A model generated the notes under the pieces. That model was not told the DNA's origin, made no database searches, and saw only the letters and a list, made by a program, of their open reading frames with translations. Shown piece after piece: positions 31,019-40,298 of a stretch of DNA of 64,000 bases; positions within the stretch are counted from its first letter, which is position 1, and each line of letters opens with the position of its first letter. This DNA is from Chloroflexota bacterium. GTDB taxonomy: Bacteria > Chloroflexota > Limnocylindria > Limnocylindrales > CSP1-4. The DNA lies in assembly GCA_016191425.1 (NCBI GenBank), contig JACPOR010000007.1:1-64000 (forward strand), given 5' to 3'. A program made the position numbers and the translations under genes.

Positions 31019-32992
31019 CTACCGGACGGTGAGTCGGATGAACCCGTCGAGGTCGACGCGTGGACGGCCAGCGGTGCCCTGGGCCACGATCCTGATCGTG
31101 TGAAGCCCGCCCGAAGGCCACGTGAACGCGTAGACGATCTGCTTGGCGCTGTAGGTCTTCGCATAGAGGTTGATCGTCTTCTTGTAGACGCCGTCGACAT
31201 AGACCTTGGCCGAGCCACGGTCCGGTCCTCGGTAGGCAACCCAGGCGGCTCCGGCGCCGGTGAAGCTATACGTCGCCGTCGCGCCCTTGCGAGTCGTGTC
31301 CCTGAGGCTGCCGCCGGAGGCGTACTTCGTCTTCGTGGTTGCCCAGATGCCGGAGTACGCGATGGAGGAGCTCGTCTGCTCGTAGAGCGTCAGCGAGGCC
31401 TCCGGCCCCTGGGCCCAGTCGCTGGCGCTTCCCTGTCCGTCGGTCGCCATGGCCGCGTATCGATAGGCGGTCCCGAAGGGCAGGGACTCGTCGGTGGAGG
31501 TGGTCGTCGGCAAGGGGAGCATGACGTCCTGCCAAGCCCCACCGGCGACCTGCCGCTGGAGTCCGAAGGCCCCGATGCCGTCCGGGTCGACCGCCGCCCA
31601 GGCTGCTCTTACCGGGACGGTGGCCCTGAGCACAGCCGGGTAGACGAGGCTGTAGGCGGGCGCCTGGACGACCGGCGGGGCGGGGTCGATGAGGACGAGC
31701 GTGACCGTGGCGGTCCGCGTCAATCCACTGCTGGCGGCCGTGATGGTAAGGGGATAGGTCCCCGACGGCGTCAGCGGGGTGCCCAGCGAACTCGTCACCG
31801 TCAGGGTTGTCGCGGAGTCCAGGACCGGCGAATTGCCCACCTCGGCAGTCGCCCCCGGCGGCAGGCCCGAGATGCCGACATCAATCGGCGTCGTCATGAA
31901 GGTGCGGCCGAAATTCAGGGCAAATGTTGTCGTGGTCCCTACCGATGCGGTGGCGGTCGCTGGCGAGGGCACGATGGTGAAGTCGGCCCCGTACGTCACC
32001 GGTGTCAGGTCGGGGCCGTTGTACCGGTCGAGATCGACACACCCGCTGATCCCCGGCGCCGACCCACAGTTCGTGTACTGCCAGAACGTCCAGCCCTTGT
32101 TCGACCAGTTGTTGGCCGAGACCGTCGGACCCGGCACAAGCCAATGGGCAACCCACAGAATGGAGTAGCCCTGGTCGGCGAACGTCGTGGTGTCGGCCAT
32201 GTACTTCTTCCAGAACGTGGGGCTGGCATAGATCATCGGGCGGACCCCGGTCCTCGTGTACACCCGATCGAGCCATGCGCCAACCCAGGCCTGCAGGGCT
32301 GCAGCGCCAAGGCTGCCGGGCACTTCGAGATCGAGGGCCGGGGCGAGCATCCCGGGGACCAGGCCGAGGTTGTCCACGAACCAGTCGGCCTCGCCCTGAG
32401 GATTGTCCGGGTTCAGGTCCGGCCGTGCGAAGTGGTAGGCCGTGACGGCGAGGCCCGCCGCGCTCGCGCCGCTCCGGTTGGCGAGGTAGAGCGGATCCTG
32501 GAAGCCGATGCCCTCGGTCGCCTTGGCGATGACGAATCGCTTCCCGCTGTTGCTGAGTGCCACGAAGTCGATGGATCCCTGCCAGCGGGACACGTCCACC
32601 CCTTCGAGGTACGAGGACGAGTCGACCGGTCGGAACAACCCCGTCGCCGCATAGACCGCGGCGGTCCCGAACAGGCCGGCCACGGGTTGCCCGTTCACCG
32701 CGGAAATGGCATACCAGCTCGATCCGGCAACCGCGGACCCGCACGTCCCCGACCACGAACCCCCGGGCACGACGTCCGTCCAGGTGATCACGGAACCTGC
32801 CGGCATGAGCGTCAGGGCAGTCGTGGAGGTCGATGGCGCGGATCGAAGCGTGACCCCGCAATTGGCCGCGAGGTCCGCGGTCGCCGCTCGGGTGCCAGGC
32901 GCACCAAACGGCGTCACCGTGGCGACGAGGAGGAACGCGAGGACGCCGACCCGCCAGCGTCCGAGGGTGGGCGGGAAGGGCCGGGGGCTCAT
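31019..32992 (-). CDS. Secreted GH25 lysozyme with SH3-like and C-terminal beta domains
   Basis: 657 aa from an ATG overlapping the upstream stop (ATGA). A signal peptide (about 1-36) is followed by an SH3-like region (about 40-115). A GH25 muramidase domain (about 125-325) follows, with catalytic Asp in GVDVSRWQG and the LDLEV Asp/Glu pair. Ig-like repeats and a C-terminal beta domain rich in YSGIW, YRGPDRGSAKVYVDG and LHTIRIVAQG probably bind the cell surface or a polymer. It should cut peptidoglycan outside the cell for remodelling or competition. Confidence 0.87.
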   Translation of the reverse strand: MSPRPFPPTLGRWRVGVLAFLLVATVTPFGAPGTRAATADLAANCGVTLRSAPSTSTTALTLMPAGSVITWTDVVPGGSWSGTCGSAVAGSSWYAISAVNGQPVAGLFGTAAVYAATGLFRPVDSSSYLEGVDVSRWQGSIDFVALSNSGKRFVIAKATEGIGFQDPLYLANRSGASAAGLAVTAYHFARPDLNPDNPQGEADWFVDNLGLVPGMLAPALDLEVPGSLGAAALQAWVGAWLDRVYTRTGVRPMIYASPTFWKKYMADTTTFADQGYSILWVAHWLVPGPTVSANNWSNKGWTFWQYTNCGSAPGISGCVDLDRYNGPDLTPVTYGADFTIVPSPATATASVGTTTTFALNFGRTFMTTPIDVGISGLPPGATAEVGNSPVLDSATTLTVTSSLGTPLTPSGTYPLTITAASSGLTRTATVTLVLIDPAPPVVQAPAYSLVYPAVLRATVPVRAAWAAVDPDGIGAFGLQRQVAGGAWQDVMLPLPTTTSTDESLPFGTAYRYAAMATDGQGSASDWAQGPEASLTLYEQTSSSIAYSGIWATTKTKYASGGSLRDTTRKGATATYSFTGAGAAWVAYRGPDRGSAKVYVDGVYKKTINLYAKTYSAKQIVYAFTWPSGGLHTIRIVAQGTAGRPRVDLDGFIRLTVR

Positions 32993-33609
32993 GGCACCCA
33001 GGGCTGCATGTCGATGGAACCGGGCGATCCTGCCGCCCCGTTGCAGGGCGGCACGCCGCTCGTGTCCGTTGCCGTGGTCGGCGCGGCCAGGACCCGGCCG
33101 AGGCCATCCTGAATGACGAAGGCCACCGTGACCGGGGCCGCGGGATTCGGCCCGCAGTAATTGGAGGTACGGACTTCCGTCGTCAGGACCGCCCCCGGTT
33201 GGACGAGCAACGGTGCCGAGGTCGAGGGCTGGCCACCATCGATGAGGATCGTCGCGGTGCCGTCGAGCAGCTGCGGGCGGGCGAGACTGAAGACGAGGCA
33301 CGGCGCGGAGCCGGCATTCGCCATGTCCACGCTGGCGATGCGCGATCCCGCGGCGCCCTCCCACCGGATCACGCGGGCAACGAGGGCCCTCGCGTCGCAG
33401 GGCAGGTCCGGTGTCGGCCCGGCTGGAGTCGCGACACCCGAGGGGCTGCTGCTCGCCGTGGGGCCGGCCGGCGCCGACACGGACGCACCCGGACTCGGGG
33501 TCGAGACGTTATCGCCGCCGCACGCACTCGCGGCGAGGGCCACGAGCAGAGTGGCGAGGAGCGTCCGTCTCGCTCTGAGGGACGGCCCGACGAACCAGGG
33601 GGCGATCAT
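32989..33609 (-). CDS. Lipoprotein of unknown function
   Basis: 206 aa with a lipoprotein signal (LLVALAASAC, predicted lipidated Cys30) and a Ser/Thr/Pro/Gly-rich linker to about residue 70. The mature part has four cysteines (C71, C104, C152, C189) and resembles DUF4232-type domains, though this is not certain. The stop overlaps the start of the GH25 lysozyme (ATGA), so they are co-translated and probably act together at the envelope. Confidence 0.75.
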   Translation of the reverse strand: MIAPWFVGPSLRARRTLLATLLVALAASACGGDNVSTPSPGASVSAPAGPTASSSPSGVATPAGPTPDLPCDARALVARVIRWEGAAGSRIASVDMANAGSAPCLVFSLARPQLLDGTATILIDGGQPSTSAPLLVQPGAVLTTEVRTSNYCGPNPAAPVTVAFVIQDGLGRVLAAPTTATDTSGVPPCNGAAGSPGSIDMQPWVP

Positions 33610-33855
33610 GTGCAGTGAGAAGCTACCTTTCGCGCGGTTGACTGTACCCCATCCAATCGTCCTGTCCTGCCGGCGGTCCGGACGGCCCGGTCGATCAGCG
33701 GCCCGGGCGCCGCGGTCGATCCCCGGTCCCATCGTGGGGGGCGTGGGCCACGCGCGCGCGCCCGTGTCCAGGTGCCATTGCGCATGCAGTCGCAGCGGTG
33801 CGCGTACGATGCACGGAACACCCCACGTAGGGGCAGCGAGCACGATGGAGGGACA

Positions 33856-34113
33856 ATGACAAAGCACTCCAACTACGAGCGCCAGCGACGCGCCGCCGAG
33901 AGCGCGCGGGTACAGGAAATCGAGCGCGCCTGGCAGGGCAGCGTCCCGGCCCCGGTTGCCGCCGAATTCGCAGCCGTCGTCAAGGCGGCCAAGGAGCGCG
34001 GACCGGCCGAACGACAGCCGGATATGGCGCCGGGCACCGCACCGCGACCGCCGCGCCCAGGCCACGAACCGAAGCCGAAGAAGGAAGACGCTCCGCCGCG
34101 TCGACGGTCGTAG
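33856..34113 (+). CDS. Small basic protein of unknown function
   Basis: 85 aa, Lys/Arg/Pro-rich, with a helical middle (ERAWQGSVPAPVAAEFAAVVKAAKERG) and a charged, disordered-looking C-terminus. GGAGGG close upstream of ATG 33856 supports it. It is followed after three bases by a KOW-like protein, so the two may be co-expressed. No family recognised. Confidence 0.6.
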   Translation: MTKHSNYERQRRAAESARVQEIERAWQGSVPAPVAAEFAAVVKAAKERGPAERQPDMAPGTAPRPPRPGHEPKPKKEDAPPRRRS

Positions 34114-34116
34114 CCG

Positions 34117-34467
34117 ATGCGGCGTCGGAAGGTCACGTATCCCCCGGCCAAGACGGCGACCAAGGGGCCGCCGCCGGTCCTGGGCACCAACGATCCGCGG
34201 AACCCCGCCGGGCGCACGGTTTCCATCAATTTGGACGCCATCGGCGGGCGCGCGTCGATCGGCCTCGGGGACAAGGTCCGGATCCTCAGCGGGTTGTATG
34301 CCGGCGAAGCTGCCGTCGTCGAATCCGAGGCCGGCGGGGTCATTCCCGCAGTCATGGTTCGAACGGAATCCGGTCGCACGCGACGGTCACGCACCATCGA
34401 CCTCGAGCCGATCCGGCCGGGCAGCCATCCCGTGATCAGCTCCGAGGAGCATCCGATCGAGCCCTGA
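34117..34467 (+). CDS. KOW-motif protein
   Basis: 116 aa. A KOW/NusG-type segment lies at about 52-66 (GDKVRILSGLYAGEA) and resembles RNA- or ribosome-binding KOW domains. The rest is basic. It directly follows the small basic protein gene, and the ATG context has no strong Shine-Dalgarno. Role unknown, possibly nucleic-acid binding. Confidence 0.6.
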   Translation: MRRRKVTYPPAKTATKGPPPVLGTNDPRNPAGRTVSINLDAIGGRASIGLGDKVRILSGLYAGEAAVVESEAGGVIPAVMVRTESGRTRRSRTIDLEPIRPGSHPVISSEEHPIEP

Positions 34468-34881
34468 CGGGGACCGGTCTCCGATAACCATCGCGGAGCA
34501 CGCCACCTGGGAAATCGAAACGGAGATGTCGTGGGCGGCCGTTCTGGCTGCCATGGTCGAAACGTCCGTGGCAGCGAGACTGAGACTGACAGCGAGCTGC
34601 GGGCCGGCTGGACGGCAGGCCGCGGCGGGCCAATAGGGGCACGACGCCGACGGGACACGAGCGGCGTATGGCGCCAGCGCATCAGAGCAGCCGATGCTGC
34701 ACGTCTGCGGTCCCGTACGGCCCGCATGCGTGGCCCGGCTCGCATGCGTGGCCCGGCTCGCATGCGTGGCCCGGCTCGCATAGCCGGCCCGGCGCCTCTG
34801 TCGGCATCGATGTGCGTCGGACGAACAGAGCGAGTACCGATCTCTTGCTATGTTGCCCGTCACGAGCCATCATTCCTCGCT
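34468..34881. other. 414-base intergenic region upstream of the molybdate regulator
   Basis: No convincing gene is present. It contains the 18-bp repeats described separately and, near 34840-34881, AT-richer sequence that may hold the regulator's promoter (TATGTT at about 34850). Open frames crossing the region have low-complexity translations and no family match. Confidence 0.5.
34723..34794. repeat. 18-bp tandem repeats upstream of the HTH-TOBE gene
   Basis: Three perfect copies of CGCATGCGTGGCCCGGCT (34723-34776) and a diverged fourth (to 34794). Each unit contains the palindrome GCATGC. They lie about 90 bases before the regulator start and could be repeat expansion or an operator array. 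Confidence 0.85.
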
Positions 34882-35313
34882 ATGGCTACGAAGAACCCTC
34901 GGATCTACCGCCCGAAGGATCGGCATCTCCGCGTCGGCGAGGCATCGGAAATGCTCGGCGTCACCGTGGATACCCTGCGACGGTGGGAGGCCGACGGGCG
35001 GATCCGGCTGGACCGATCCGAGGGTGGCCAACGGCTCGTACCGATCGCCGAGGTCACTCGGCTGCTCGACGATCGACGCCGGCTGAAGCCTGATTCCCGG
35101 TCCGCCACACAGTCGGCGCGCAACCGGTTCCTGGGCGTCGTCACCCGGATCGAGACCGACCGGATTGCCGCCGTGGTCGAGGTCCTGGCAGGACCTCATC
35201 GGCTGGTCAGCCTCATGACGGCCGAGGCGGTCGTCGACATGGGCCTCAAGGTCGGCGATCCGGCGGTCTGTGTCATCAAGGCGACGAACGTGATCGTAGA
35301 GCGCCCTCGTTGA
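34882..35313 (+). CDS. MerR-like HTH and TOBE-domain molybdate-responsive regulator
   Basis: 143 aa. An excisionase/MerR-like HTH (about 16-62; LRVGEASEMLGVTVDTLRRW) is joined to a single TOBE/molbindin domain (about 80-142; NRFLGVVTRIETDRIAAVVEV). TOBE domains bind molybdate or tungstate. Placed directly before modA and modB, it is probably their oxyanion-sensing regulator, built differently from the classical ModE (winged helix with two TOBE domains). The stop is followed by an 18-bp duplication before modA. Confidence 0.85.
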   Translation: MATKNPRIYRPKDRHLRVGEASEMLGVTVDTLRRWEADGRIRLDRSEGGQRLVPIAEVTRLLDDRRRLKPDSRSATQSARNRFLGVVTRIETDRIAAVVEVLAGPHRLVSLMTAEAVVDMGLKVGDPAVCVIKATNVIVERPR

Positions 35314-35324
35314 GGCGCGACCAA

Positions 35325-35357
35325 CCTGGCTCCGGCGGCCGCCCTGGCTCCGGCGGC
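35325..35357. repeat. 18-bp-period duplication after the HTH-TOBE stop
   Basis: CCTGGCTCCGGCGGC occurs at 35325-35339 and 35343-35357, immediately before the preferred modA ATG. It fits the pattern of small duplications at gene ends in this window. Confidence 0.8.
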
Positions 35358-36149
35358 ATGGTCCGGCGAGTCGAAGTCGCCGGCCTGCTCATGATGGTCT
35401 CGATCGCGGCCTGTGGACGGGCAAGCGGTCCGCCTGGGTCGACGATCATGCTGACGGTATTCGCGGCGGCATCGCTGCGGGCCGTCGCGGCCGAGGCCGC
35501 GACGGCCTATCGGCGGGTCGCGGGGATCGACGTCCAGGTCGCCAGCGACTCGTCGACTGCTCTCCGTGTCCAGATCGAGCAGGGCGCGGAGGCCGACCTC
35601 TTCCTGTCGGCCGACACGAAGAATCCCTACGCCCTGGCGGCCGGCGGACTCGTGAACGGGTCCGTGGTCGCGTTCGCCCGCAATGGCCTGGCGATCATCA
35701 CGCCGGGCGATGACCCGGCCGCCATCCGCTCGGCCGCCGACCTCGCCCGACCGGGAGTCAAGATCGTGGCGGCCGGCGACGAGGTGCCGATCTCCGTCTA
35801 CGCGACGAAGCTGATCGCCGAGCTCGCGGCCGATCCGGCCTTCGGGGCGGACTTCGCGGCTGCCTACGCTGCCAACGTCGTGAGCCACGAGGACAACGTG
35901 AAGGCCGTTGTCGCGAAGATCGAGCTCGGCGAGGGTGATGCCGCGATCGTCTATGCCTCCGACGCGGCCGCATCGTCGGTAGTTCGGGTGATTCCGCTGC
36001 CGGCCGGGATCAACGTGCTCGCCACGTATGCGGGAGCCGTTCCTGCGACCGCTCGACATCCGACGGAGGGACACGCTCTCCTCGACTGGCTGGCCGGTCC
36101 GGCGGGTCAGGAGATCCTGGCCCGCTTCGGCTTCACGCCGCCGTCGTGA
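35358..36149 (+). CDS. modA: Molybdate-binding lipoprotein of an ABC importer
   Basis: 263 aa from ATG 35358 (a TTG overlapping the previous stop at 35310 is possible). A lipobox-like segment ends at AAC near residue 19, followed by LTVFAAASLRAVA, SDSSTALRVQIEQGAEADLFLSADT and GDEVPISVYATK, the family's oxyanion-binding regions. It captures molybdate outside the membrane for ModB. The operon with the HTH-TOBE regulator supports the assignment. Tungstate is an alternative ligand. Confidence 0.88.
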   Translation: MVRRVEVAGLLMMVSIAACGRASGPPGSTIMLTVFAAASLRAVAAEAATAYRRVAGIDVQVASDSSTALRVQIEQGAEADLFLSADTKNPYALAAGGLVNGSVVAFARNGLAIITPGDDPAAIRSAADLARPGVKIVAAGDEVPISVYATKLIAELAADPAFGADFAAAYAANVVSHEDNVKAVVAKIELGEGDAAIVYASDAAASSVVRVIPLPAGINVLATYAGAVPATARHPTEGHALLDWLAGPAGQEILARFGFTPPS

Positions 36150-36173
36150 ACCGGCACCCATGAGCGCGCACGA

Positions 36174-36968
36174 GTGATCCGACGCCTGGCCGTGCTGCTG
36201 GCGGCGGTGGTGCTCTTCGGGCTCCTCGCCACCCCGGTTGCGACGCTGCTGGGCCGGGCCATCGCGAGCGGCGCCCTGCGGCTTGTCGCCGATTCAGCGG
36301 TGGTCCGGGAAGCCCTGCGCCTCAGCCTTCTGACGACGACGATCAGCCTCGGGATCACGGTCACGCTCGGGACTCCGCTCGCATATCTCCTGGCACGTCG
36401 GCCGACGCGCCTGGCCTGGCTGGTGGAGATCTTTGTTGACCTGCCGCTCGTCCTGCCTCCCTCGGTCGCGGGCCTCGGCCTGCTCCTCGTGTTTGGCCGT
36501 CGCGGGCTGATCGGCGACACATTCGACACGCTGGGTCTCGCGATCCCCTTCACCACCATCGCGGTGGTGCTCGCCCAGGTGTTCGTGGCGTCGCCGTTCT
36601 ATGTCCGGGCCGCCCGTGCGGCGATCGCGAGCGTCTCTCGAGACCTCGAGGACGCCGCTCGCGTCGACGGCGCATCCGAGTTGCGGGTGTTCACGGCCGT
36701 GACCCTCGCCCTGGCCCGCCCGGGGATCGGAGCCGGCCTCGTGATGAGCTGGGCCCGGTCGCTCGGCGAGTTCGGCGCCACGATCCTCTTCGCCGGGAGC
36801 GTCGTCGGCCGGACCCAGACGCTGCCGCTCGTGGTGTACGCGGAGTTCGGGGCGGGCGACCTCGACGCTGCGATCGCTGCAGCTGCGGTTCTCGTCCTCG
36901 CGGCACTCACGGTCCTCATCGCCGTTCGCCTGGCACGAGGCAGCAGGGCCGTGGAGGCCGCCGCCTGA
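36174..36968 (+). CDS. modB: Molybdate ABC transporter permease
   Basis: 264-aa permease with about five or six membrane helices and the EAA-type loop DAARVDGASELRVFTAVTLALARPG that contacts the ATPase. It starts at GTG 36174, shortly after modA. The LPLVLPPSVAGLGLL segment and SWARSLGEFGATILFAG are characteristic of ModB. No modC ATPase gene follows, since the next gene is an acetyltransferase on the other strand. A shared or distant ATPase must energise it. Confidence 0.9.
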   Translation: MIRRLAVLLAAVVLFGLLATPVATLLGRAIASGALRLVADSAVVREALRLSLLTTTISLGITVTLGTPLAYLLARRPTRLAWLVEIFVDLPLVLPPSVAGLGLLLVFGRRGLIGDTFDTLGLAIPFTTIAVVLAQVFVASPFYVRAARAAIASVSRDLEDAARVDGASELRVFTAVTLALARPGIGAGLVMSWARSLGEFGATILFAGSVVGRTQTLPLVVYAEFGAGDLDAAIAAAAVLVLAALTVLIAVRLARGSRAVEAAA

Positions 36969-36972
36969 CCGA

Positions 36973-37290
36973 TCAGTCCTGTCCGGGTCCTTGACGCGGC
37001 GGCGCGCTGATGGAGGCGTACTCCGGGTGCCGCTCGAGGTAGGTACGGAGAAACGGGCACCTGACGGTCACCCGCCGGCCGGCGACAAGCGCTGCCTCGA
37101 ACGCGAACCGGGCGAGAGCCGAACCGATGCCCTCGCCCGAGAAGCCCGGCAGCACCTCGGTATGCACCAGCACGCGGCGATCGCCGCGCCATTCGTAGTC
37201 GATGAATCCGGCCAGTTCGGAATTCATGTGGGCCTCGTAGCGAAGGGCGTCGGGCTCATCGTTGACGCTCGGGGCAGCCTGCGTGTTCAT
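36973..37290 (-). CDS. GNAT-like N-acetyltransferase (NATD1/YidJ type)
   Basis: 105 aa from ATG 37290. It has the short acetyltransferase pattern AGFIDYEWRGDRRVLVHTEVLPGFSGEGIGSALARFA (split here around residue 29-65), where GEGIGSALA is the acetyl-CoA binding loop, and a C-terminal PFLRTYLERHPEY typical of the NATD1 family. Substrate unknown. It is convergent with modB. Confidence 0.8.
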   Translation of the reverse strand: MNTQAAPSVNDEPDALRYEAHMNSELAGFIDYEWRGDRRVLVHTEVLPGFSGEGIGSALARFAFEAALVAGRRVTVRCPFLRTYLERHPEYASISAPPRQGPGQD

Positions 37291-37355
37291 CCGCAAAACG
37301 ATAGCGCGCGTGGGCCCTGGCGCCGGGAACGGCGATCCACGTCTATGCTCGTGGC

Positions 37356-39122
37356 GTGCGCGACCTGCCGGCTCCGTTCGATCGACTCGCCGCGGGGCGC
37401 CCGGCCGAGATCGATGTATCCGGCAGCGATCTCCTCAACCGGCGATTGCTGACCAAGGACCTCGCCTTCCCGCTCGACGAGAGAACCGCCTTCGGGCTCC
37501 ACGGCCTGCTGCCCGATCGGGTCCTGTCCATCGAGGAACAGCTGGACCTCGAACACGAGCACCTCCGACGGAAGTCGGACGCCCTCGAGCAGTACATCGG
37601 ACTGGCCGCCCTCCAGGACCGCAACGCCACCCTGTTCTATCGTCTGCTCGCCGAGCATATGGAGGAATACCTCCCGATCGTCTACACACCGACGGTCGGC
37701 CGAGCGTGCCAGGAGTTCAGCCATATCGTTCGCCGAACGCGAGGGATCTGGCTGACGCCCGCGGATCGGGACCGCATCAGCGAGGTCCTGCGAGCCTCCC
37801 CATTCGCGGATGTCCGCCTCATCGTCGTGACCGACAACGAGCGAATCCTGGGCCTCGGCGACCAGGGGGCCGGGGGCATGGCCATCCCGATCGGCAAGCT
37901 CGCGCTGTACACCGCCGCCTGCGGCATTCATCCCGTCGTCACGCTGCCGGTCTCGCTCGATGTCGGGACCGACAACCAGGCCCTCCTGAGTGACCCTCTC
38001 TATCTCGGGTTCCGGGCCCCCCGGCTGCGCGGGGCAGCGTACGACGCGTTCGTCGATGCGTTCGTCGAAGGCGTCCATGAGGTCTGGCCGGCCTGTCTGA
38101 TCCAGTTCGAGGACTTCAAGCAGCACAACGCGCTCCGGATTCTGGCTCGATATCGACATCGCATGCCCTGCTTCAACGATGACATCCAGGGCACGGCGGC
38201 GGTCGTCCTCGGCGGTGTCCTGGCCGGATTGCGCCACCTCGACGGCACCTGGCCGGATCAGCGTGTCGTGCTGGCCGGGGCCGGCGCGGCCGGCACGGGA
38301 ATCGCCCGGCTGTTGCGCCTGGCCATGGTCCGGTCAGGGATGTCCGAGGCCGAGGCCGGATCGGCCGTCGTGCTCGTCGATTCGATGGGCCTCGTCCACG
38401 ACCAGCGGGCTGAACTCGACGACGACAAGCGGGACCTCGCCTATCCGTCGGAGCTTGCCGCAACGATGGGGTTGACGCTGTTTGACCACGGGCGGTCGGC
38501 AAGCCCGTCGCTCATCAATGTCGTCCACGCGTTCCAGCCGACCATCCTGATCGGAACGACAGCCCAGGCCGGGACGTTCTCGGAAGCCATCGTTCGGGCG
38601 ATGGCCGCCACGACGGAGCGACCGATCATCCTGCCGCTCTCGAACCCCACCGCCAACACCGAGGCTGTCCCGGCGGACGTGCTCGACTGGACCGATGGCC
38701 GGGCGCTGGTCGCCACCGGCTCGCCCTTCCCGACGGTCGTCGTCGACGGGCGGCTGCACGAGATCGGCCAGGCCAACAACGTCTTCATCTTCCCCGGCGT
38801 GGGCCTCGGGGCGATCGCGGCCGAGACGCGCGAGGTCACGGACGCGATGTTCCTGGCCGCGGCGGAGACGGTCGCGGCCCACGTGACCGAGGAACGTCTC
38901 GCCAGCGGCGGCCTGTACCCGAGCGTGACCGACCTTCGGGCGGTCTCCCGCGACATCGCGATCCGGGTGGCGGATGAGGCGATCCGGGCCGGCTTGTCGC
39001 CCCTGCCCGATGACACGGACGTACCGGCGCTCATCGATCGCGCCATGTGGTGGCCGGCGTACGCGCCGTACCGTCGTGCCGGTTCAGGCGCCGTGAGAAG
39101 CGGCAGCCGCCCGGCAGACTGA
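37356..39122 (+). CDS. maeA: NAD-dependent malic enzyme
   Basis: 588 aa, oxidatively decarboxylating malate to pyruvate. Family landmarks are YTPTVGRACQ, RILGLGDQGAGGM, the metal/catalytic region IQFEDFKQHNA and CFNDDIQGTAAV, the dinucleotide-binding VVLAGAGAAGTGIA, and LSNPTANTEA. The start is GTG 37356. Convergent with ppdK, it fits interconversion of malate, pyruvate and phosphoenolpyruvate. Confidence 0.94.
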   Translation: MRDLPAPFDRLAAGRPAEIDVSGSDLLNRRLLTKDLAFPLDERTAFGLHGLLPDRVLSIEEQLDLEHEHLRRKSDALEQYIGLAALQDRNATLFYRLLAEHMEEYLPIVYTPTVGRACQEFSHIVRRTRGIWLTPADRDRISEVLRASPFADVRLIVVTDNERILGLGDQGAGGMAIPIGKLALYTAACGIHPVVTLPVSLDVGTDNQALLSDPLYLGFRAPRLRGAAYDAFVDAFVEGVHEVWPACLIQFEDFKQHNALRILARYRHRMPCFNDDIQGTAAVVLGGVLAGLRHLDGTWPDQRVVLAGAGAAGTGIARLLRLAMVRSGMSEAEAGSAVVLVDSMGLVHDQRAELDDDKRDLAYPSELAATMGLTLFDHGRSASPSLINVVHAFQPTILIGTTAQAGTFSEAIVRAMAATTERPIILPLSNPTANTEAVPADVLDWTDGRALVATGSPFPTVVVDGRLHEIGQANNVFIFPGVGLGAIAAETREVTDAMFLAAAETVAAHVTEERLASGGLYPSVTDLRAVSRDIAIRVADEAIRAGLSPLPDDTDVPALIDRAMWWPAYAPYRRAGSGAVRSGSRPAD

Positions 39123-39299
39123 ACGCCGGATCGGGGGCCGCCGACCGGGTCAGGAACGAAGGCGACCTGCCGCCTTCCGCCGCAGCGAGGGACGAGGCTC
39201 GGTGTCGGGAACGAGCCCGCGTGCGATCGCGATCCGGTGTCGCGTGCGGCCGCTGATGCGATGGGGAGCTTGGCCTGCGGCGGCGCTGTCCCTACTGCC

Positions 39300-40289
39300 T
39301 CACTTGTCCCATTCGACCGATGCCAGCGACGCCTGCGCCGCAGCCAGGCGCGCCACCGGGACCCGGTACGGAGAACAGGAGACGTAGTCCAGCCCGATCT
39401 GCTCGCACTTGGCGATCGAAGCGGGGTCGCCGCCGTGTTCGCCGCAGATCCCGAGCTCGATCCCGGGCTTGGTCGACCGGCCCTTGTCCACGGCGATCTT
39501 CATCAACCCCGCAACCGCATCGTCGAGGGTCTGGAACGGGTTGAACGGCAGGATCTTGTCCTCGACGTATTTGAGCAGGAAGCCGCCTTCCGCGTCGTCG
39601 CGGCTGTAGCCGAAGGTCATCTGGGTCAGGTCGTTCGTGCCGAAGCTGAAGAAGTCGGCCTGCGTCGCGATCTCATCGGCCGTGAGGGCTCCTCGGGGGA
39701 CCTCGATCATGGTCCCGAACTTGTACTCGACCTCCACGCCGCCGGCGGCCTGACGAACGGCGGTCGCTTCCTTCTCGAGCAGGGCGCGCGTCGCGGCGAG
39801 CTCGTTCACGTGGCCGACCAGGGGGATCATGATCTTGGCGATCGGATGGCCGCCTCGCTTCTTGACCGCGATCTCCGCGTTCAGGATCGCCCGCGTCTGG
39901 ATCTTCACGAAGTCCGGGATCATCAGGCCGAGGCGACAGCCCCTCAGGCCGAGCATGGGATTCTGCTCGTGCATCGACTTGATCGTCGCGAGGAGTTCCC
40001 TGTCCGCCTCGGTCGCAGCGTCGCCGGCCCTCGTCACCTTGACGAGCTGCTCTTCGAGGTTGGGCAGGAACTCATGGAGCGGTGGATCGATGAGTCGAAT
40101 GACGACCGGAAGGCCGTCCATCGCCTCGAAGATGCCTTCGAAGTCGCCCTGCTGGAGAACCTCGAGTTTGGCCATGGCGGCATCGAAGGTCTGGACGGCA
40201 TGCCGTTCGTCGGCCGAGAGGGCCTCCCCAGCAGCGAACCTGGCCTTCGCCCTTGTAGCCCGATTGGCCACGAGGATGGCGCCGCGCAC
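39300..40289 (-). CDS. ppdK: Pyruvate phosphate dikinase, C-terminal part (separated by an in-frame TGA)
   Basis: 330-residue downstream portion of ppdK, in the same frame as the upstream part. It carries the PEP/pyruvate-binding barrel: LIDPPLHEFLPN, NPMLGLRGCRLG, GTMIEVPRGALTADEIA, FFSFGTNDLTQMTFGYSRDDAEG and CGEHGGDP with the catalytic Cys. Only the TGA at 40299-40301 separates it from the rest, so by itself it has no known start signal and could be made only by readthrough or if the TGA is an error. Confidence 0.85.
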   Translation of the reverse strand: MRGAILVANRATRAKARFAAGEALSADERHAVQTFDAAMAKLEVLQQGDFEGIFEAMDGLPVVIRLIDPPLHEFLPNLEEQLVKVTRAGDAATEADRELLATIKSMHEQNPMLGLRGCRLGLMIPDFVKIQTRAILNAEIAVKKRGGHPIAKIMIPLVGHVNELAATRALLEKEATAVRQAAGGVEVEYKFGTMIEVPRGALTADEIATQADFFSFGTNDLTQMTFGYSRDDAEGGFLLKYVEDKILPFNPFQTLDDAVAGLMKIAVDKGRSTKPGIELGICGEHGGDPASIAKCEQIGLDYVSCSPYRVPVARLAAAQASLASVEWDK

Positions 40290-40298
40290 GATGTCGAG

